Positions 18,600 through 20,529 of a DNA stretch of 20,529 nucleotides are shown piece after piece. The notes under the pieces were generated by a model that was not told the origin of the DNA, did not search any database, and was given only the letters and a program-made list of their open reading frames with translations. The translations under genes were made by a program, and so were the position numbers. Source of the DNA: Chara braunii (taxonomy: Eukaryota > Streptophyta > Charophyceae > Charales > Characeae); assembly GCA_003427395.1 (NCBI GenBank), contig BFEA01000141.1, forward strand, positions 2,063,417 through 2,083,945, given 5' to 3'. The stretch's first letter is position 1; each line of letters opens with the position of its first letter.

Positions 18600-19480
18600 C
18601 ACTAAGCTGGTCCAGAAGCAGAACAGCACATACACAGCCAGTTTGATCTGTGTGCAGCAGCTCGTTTGAGCCTTGATCGATACATTGCTGAGCGGCTGAA
18701 GGCAATCGGAAAACAAGATGCAAAGAAAGAAGGGGAAGGGTCAAGTAAACCAAATGAAGAAAGAGTATGGATGCAACCATCAAGCAATTGGGAGAAACAC
18801 TGAAGGCTGAGGAAGTGAAAAAGGAAACCTGCTTGAAGTTGAAAAAGGAGAAAGAAGAGGAAGAAAAGATTGTTGAGGAAATGTACCATGTGAGACACAG
18901 ACTTGGCCTCCTTGGTACATAATATGATACTGTACCTTATGCACCTTGATAAGAAAATTGACCATGTCACCACCAAACTCAGCACGGTGACGAGAGCAGT
19001 CAAACGAAAAAACAACGTTGTTGAAGGAGAAAAAACAGAACCAAAGGAGAAACTGATGAAGGACGCCATCAAAGCTCATGGTCCCAAAGAGACTGACCTT
19101 TTGGAGAAGGAAAGTGAAAATTCAAAGAAAAAGGAGGTCAAGATGAAACTTCCCTTCACATATAACGGTAAGAAAGGAGAACACTTGCTGCTTTGGATAG
19201 CCAAAATCCAGACCTACTGCAGAACGACCTCTGGCGCGGGAGACAGTGAAGTAGCCTTCATCACTTCTTGCCTTGGAGTGGGTATTGTCATAAGAAAACC
19301 GGCTGGATTGGAGGATATCGGCAGAGACAGTGAAGTAGCCTTCACCACTTCTTGCCTTGGAGTGGGTATTGTCATAAGAAAACCGGCTGGAGTCGAGGAT
19401 ATCGGGGATTGGGCAAAAACTTTGACCTTAAACCACCACTACCTCTGATCCTGTTTTTGCCGACCTTGAATTTCACTGCA
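18600..19480 (+). pseudogene. LTR-retrotransposon gag-like remnant, frameshifted
   Basis: Three successive frame segments make one protein-like whole. The first (about 18640-18795) reads ARLSLDRYIAERLKAIGKQDAKK. The second (about 18776-18925) is a charged coiled-coil, KQLGETLKAEEVKKE and KLKKEKEEEEKIVEEM. The third (18903-19448) includes HLDKKIDHVTTKLSTV and then KLPFTYNGKKGEHLLLWIAK, where gag proteins typically have a (F/L)xG..(G/A)...W block at the start of the capsid-like domain. The order of basic/acidic coiled-coil followed by this block suggests a Ty3-type gag. Frameshifts near 18785 and 18905 and an internal 84-bp duplication show it is not functional. No protease, RT or integrase follows. 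Confidence 0.5.
19242..19409 (+). repeat. 84-bp in-frame tandem duplication within the gag remnant
   Basis: GACAGTGAAGTAGCCTTCA(T/C)C opens copies at 19242 and 19326. The copies differ at only a few positions. Eighty-four bases are 28 codons, so the peptide DSEVAF(I/T)TSCLGVGIVIRKP is repeated without breaking the frame. Confidence 0.92.
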
Positions 19481-20060
19481 CACCGAGTTTTGCCGTCCCT
19501 GGGCAGTTGCATCTGTGAAATAATAAAGAAAGTTTAAAAACGAAAACAAAGAAGAAGGGAAAAAAAAAAAACAGCTTCCTAACGATGTGATAACCATCAG
19601 ATGCATTCTAAGAGGTGCCAGTGTGACTGTGCGCTCAGTGAGGGCGTCTGTCCACTCAGCAACAAACAAAAAAGAAAAAGAAAAAAGAACATCCCTTATG
19701 TTGTGATTCAAGTCCGATATACAATGCTACAGTTCCAGTGTGAGTATGAGAAAGTGAGGCAGTTAGATCCTCCCGTGGAAAACGCCCTGCCTCACTGGCA
19801 GGGGACCAGAACGACTTGCAAAGAAAGTGAAAAAAAAAACAAACCTACAGCACCTCCGTTCCATGATAGTGGCCAGATACATTCCTCAAAGCACTGGTGT
19901 GATGAAAAACTCCGTGAGGGCCTTCCACGGCGTAGGTGAAAATGAAATTCGTTAGTTTTTTTCCTTTTTTTTTAATTTCAAAGAAGGCTGTCGTGCCTGC
20001 CCTGAGGCCTCAGACTCTGACGAGTAGGCTACTGGATGGACTGTGCGTCTGCCTATGAAA
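19481..20060. other. No recognisable gene; A-rich DNA
   Basis: Several A runs (19560-19572, 19831-19839) and a lysine-rich 112-codon frame at 19601-19939 with no motif I recognise. A pyrimidine tract lies at 19953-19975. It may be the decayed continuation of the retrotransposon to its left. Confidence 0.4.
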
Positions 20061-20065
20061 GGTCG

Positions 20066-20105
20066 TGGTGGTTTAAAACAATTCTTGAAGAAGATTAAAC
20101 CACCA
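20066..20105. repeat. Inverted repeat TGGTGGTTTAA / TTAAACCACCA
   Basis: Perfect 11-bp arms (20066-20076 and 20095-20105) with an 18-base loop. The right arm belongs to the dispersed TTAAACCACC(A)(C/G)TAC word. Confidence 0.8.
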
Positions 20106-20123
20106 GTACCTCGCCCAGCTATG

Positions 20124-20175
20124 AAGTCCAAGGCTCGGACTACCGGTAGCCCAATCATTCCCGAGCCTTGGACTT
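20124..20175. repeat. Perfect 15-bp hairpin with palindromic loop
   Basis: AAGTCCAAGGCTCGG (20124-20138) pairs with CCGAGCCTTGGACTT (20161-20175). The 22-base loop contains the palindrome CTACCGGTAG (20140-20149). Confidence 0.9.
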
Positions 20176-20210
20176 TATTGCAGAGCCTCAGACAACCAGC
20201 AGTACATCAC

Positions 20211-20244
20211 GGGGGGGGAAAAAAAAAAAAAAAAAAAAAAAAAA
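20211..20244. repeat. G8-A26 homopolymer run
   Basis: Eight G followed by twenty-six A. It could be the poly(A) end of a retroposed sequence on the plus strand, but I see no target-site duplication around it. Confidence 0.85.
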
Positions 20245-20356
20245 CATACAACATTCTGCAAAAAAAAAACAAAGTTAACAACAAAAAGCTAGTAAACATC
20301 AGAAAGATGGGTATCAGCATAGAAAGATGTAAAACAGCCGAAATCATACATGCCCA

Positions 20357-20400
20357 ACGAGAAAGAATCTTCCTCGATAAAGAGGAAGATTCATTCTCGT
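20357..20400. repeat. 19-bp stem, 6-base loop hairpin
   Basis: ACGAGAAAGAATCTTCCTC (20357-20375) pairs with GAGGAAGATTCATTCTCGT (20382-20400) with a single mismatch; the loop is GATAAA. It is the tightest hairpin in the window. Confidence 0.9.
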
Positions 20401-20404
20401 GAGA

Positions 20405-20479
20405 GGTTGAGAGAGAGAGAGAGGCAGTATCTGACACTGAGTTTGGTGCACCAAGCTCGGCGTCAGACACTGGCTGACG

Positions 20480-20481
<2 letters not shown>
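20405..20481. repeat. Imperfect palindromic region flanked by (GA)n and (CT)n
   Basis: CTGACACTGAG (20431-20441) pairs with CTCGGCGTCAG (20456-20466) around the 12-bp palindrome TTGGTGCACCAA (20443-20454). Alternatively GGCGTCAG (20459-20466) pairs with CTGACGCC (20474-20481). The outer (GA)n at about 20409-20423 can also pair with the (CT)n that follows. Confidence 0.75.

Positions 20482-20529
<48 letters not shown>
20482..20529. repeat. (CT)n microsatellite running off the window
   Basis: Twenty-four uninterrupted CT dinucleotides up to the last base; the array probably continues beyond the window. Confidence 0.95.

Noticed and set aside
19601-19939. 112-codon lysine-rich frame
   Set aside because: A-rich composition explains it; no motif.

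Overview
The window is eukaryotic, repeat-rich nuclear DNA with no prokaryotic gene organisation. A plant-type telomere motif (AAACCCT x3), a plant-style LINE with a C-terminal zinc-binding domain and one spliced exon of a plant-like metabolic gene suggest a streptophyte. From memory, the repeat families resemble those of the alga Chara, whose introns are very large; I could not check this. The only host coding sequence I recognise is one 111-bp internal exon of alanine aminotransferase (11355-11465, + strand, with AG/GT splice sites). No other exon of that gene is visible, so most of the window may be its introns.

Left half (1-9.7 kb): an LTR-like end on the minus strand (1-293), pyrimidine-rich DNA, then a 5'-truncated LINE on the minus strand (1051-4733) with a 44-base poly(A) tail and a 15-bp target-site duplication. 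Its ORF2 keeps the RT and zinc-binding domains but is broken by several frameshifts, one of them a visible 10-bp tandem duplication. The LINE abuts a second, unrelated reverse-transcriptase fossil on the plus strand (about 4793-9690), of a Penelope-like type. It is cut by two solo LTRs (5436-6520 and 7768-8822), each beginning TG, ending CA and flanked by a private 4-bp duplication (TGTT, CACT). Removing the first LTR with one duplication rejoins the RT reading frame exactly. A third, more diverged LTR candidate lies at 6723-7546.

Middle (9.7-11.5 kb): degenerate tRNA-like repeats, a long inverted repeat (10148-10251), then a tandemly duplicated unit of about 320 bp. Each full unit carries a hammerhead-ribozyme-like core (10574-10618 and 10893-10937). 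The two motifs lie downstream of the Penelope-like RT and about 0.4-0.7 kb upstream of the aminotransferase exon, on its sense strand. This is the most interesting part of the window.

Right half (11.5-20.5 kb): an unrecognised, frameshifted minus-strand coding remnant (about 12.67-13.06 kb), a 2.2-kb stretch of successive minisatellite families (13.7-15.9 kb), a 47-bp triplicate (17.0 kb), a cluster of TGACGTGGCA-like words (17.6-18.0 kb), a broken LTR-retrotransposon gag-like ORF with an in-frame 84-bp duplication (18.6-19.45 kb), and a terminal 0.5 kb of consecutive hairpins, a poly(A) run and a (CT)n microsatellite. No intact protein-coding gene is contained in the window.
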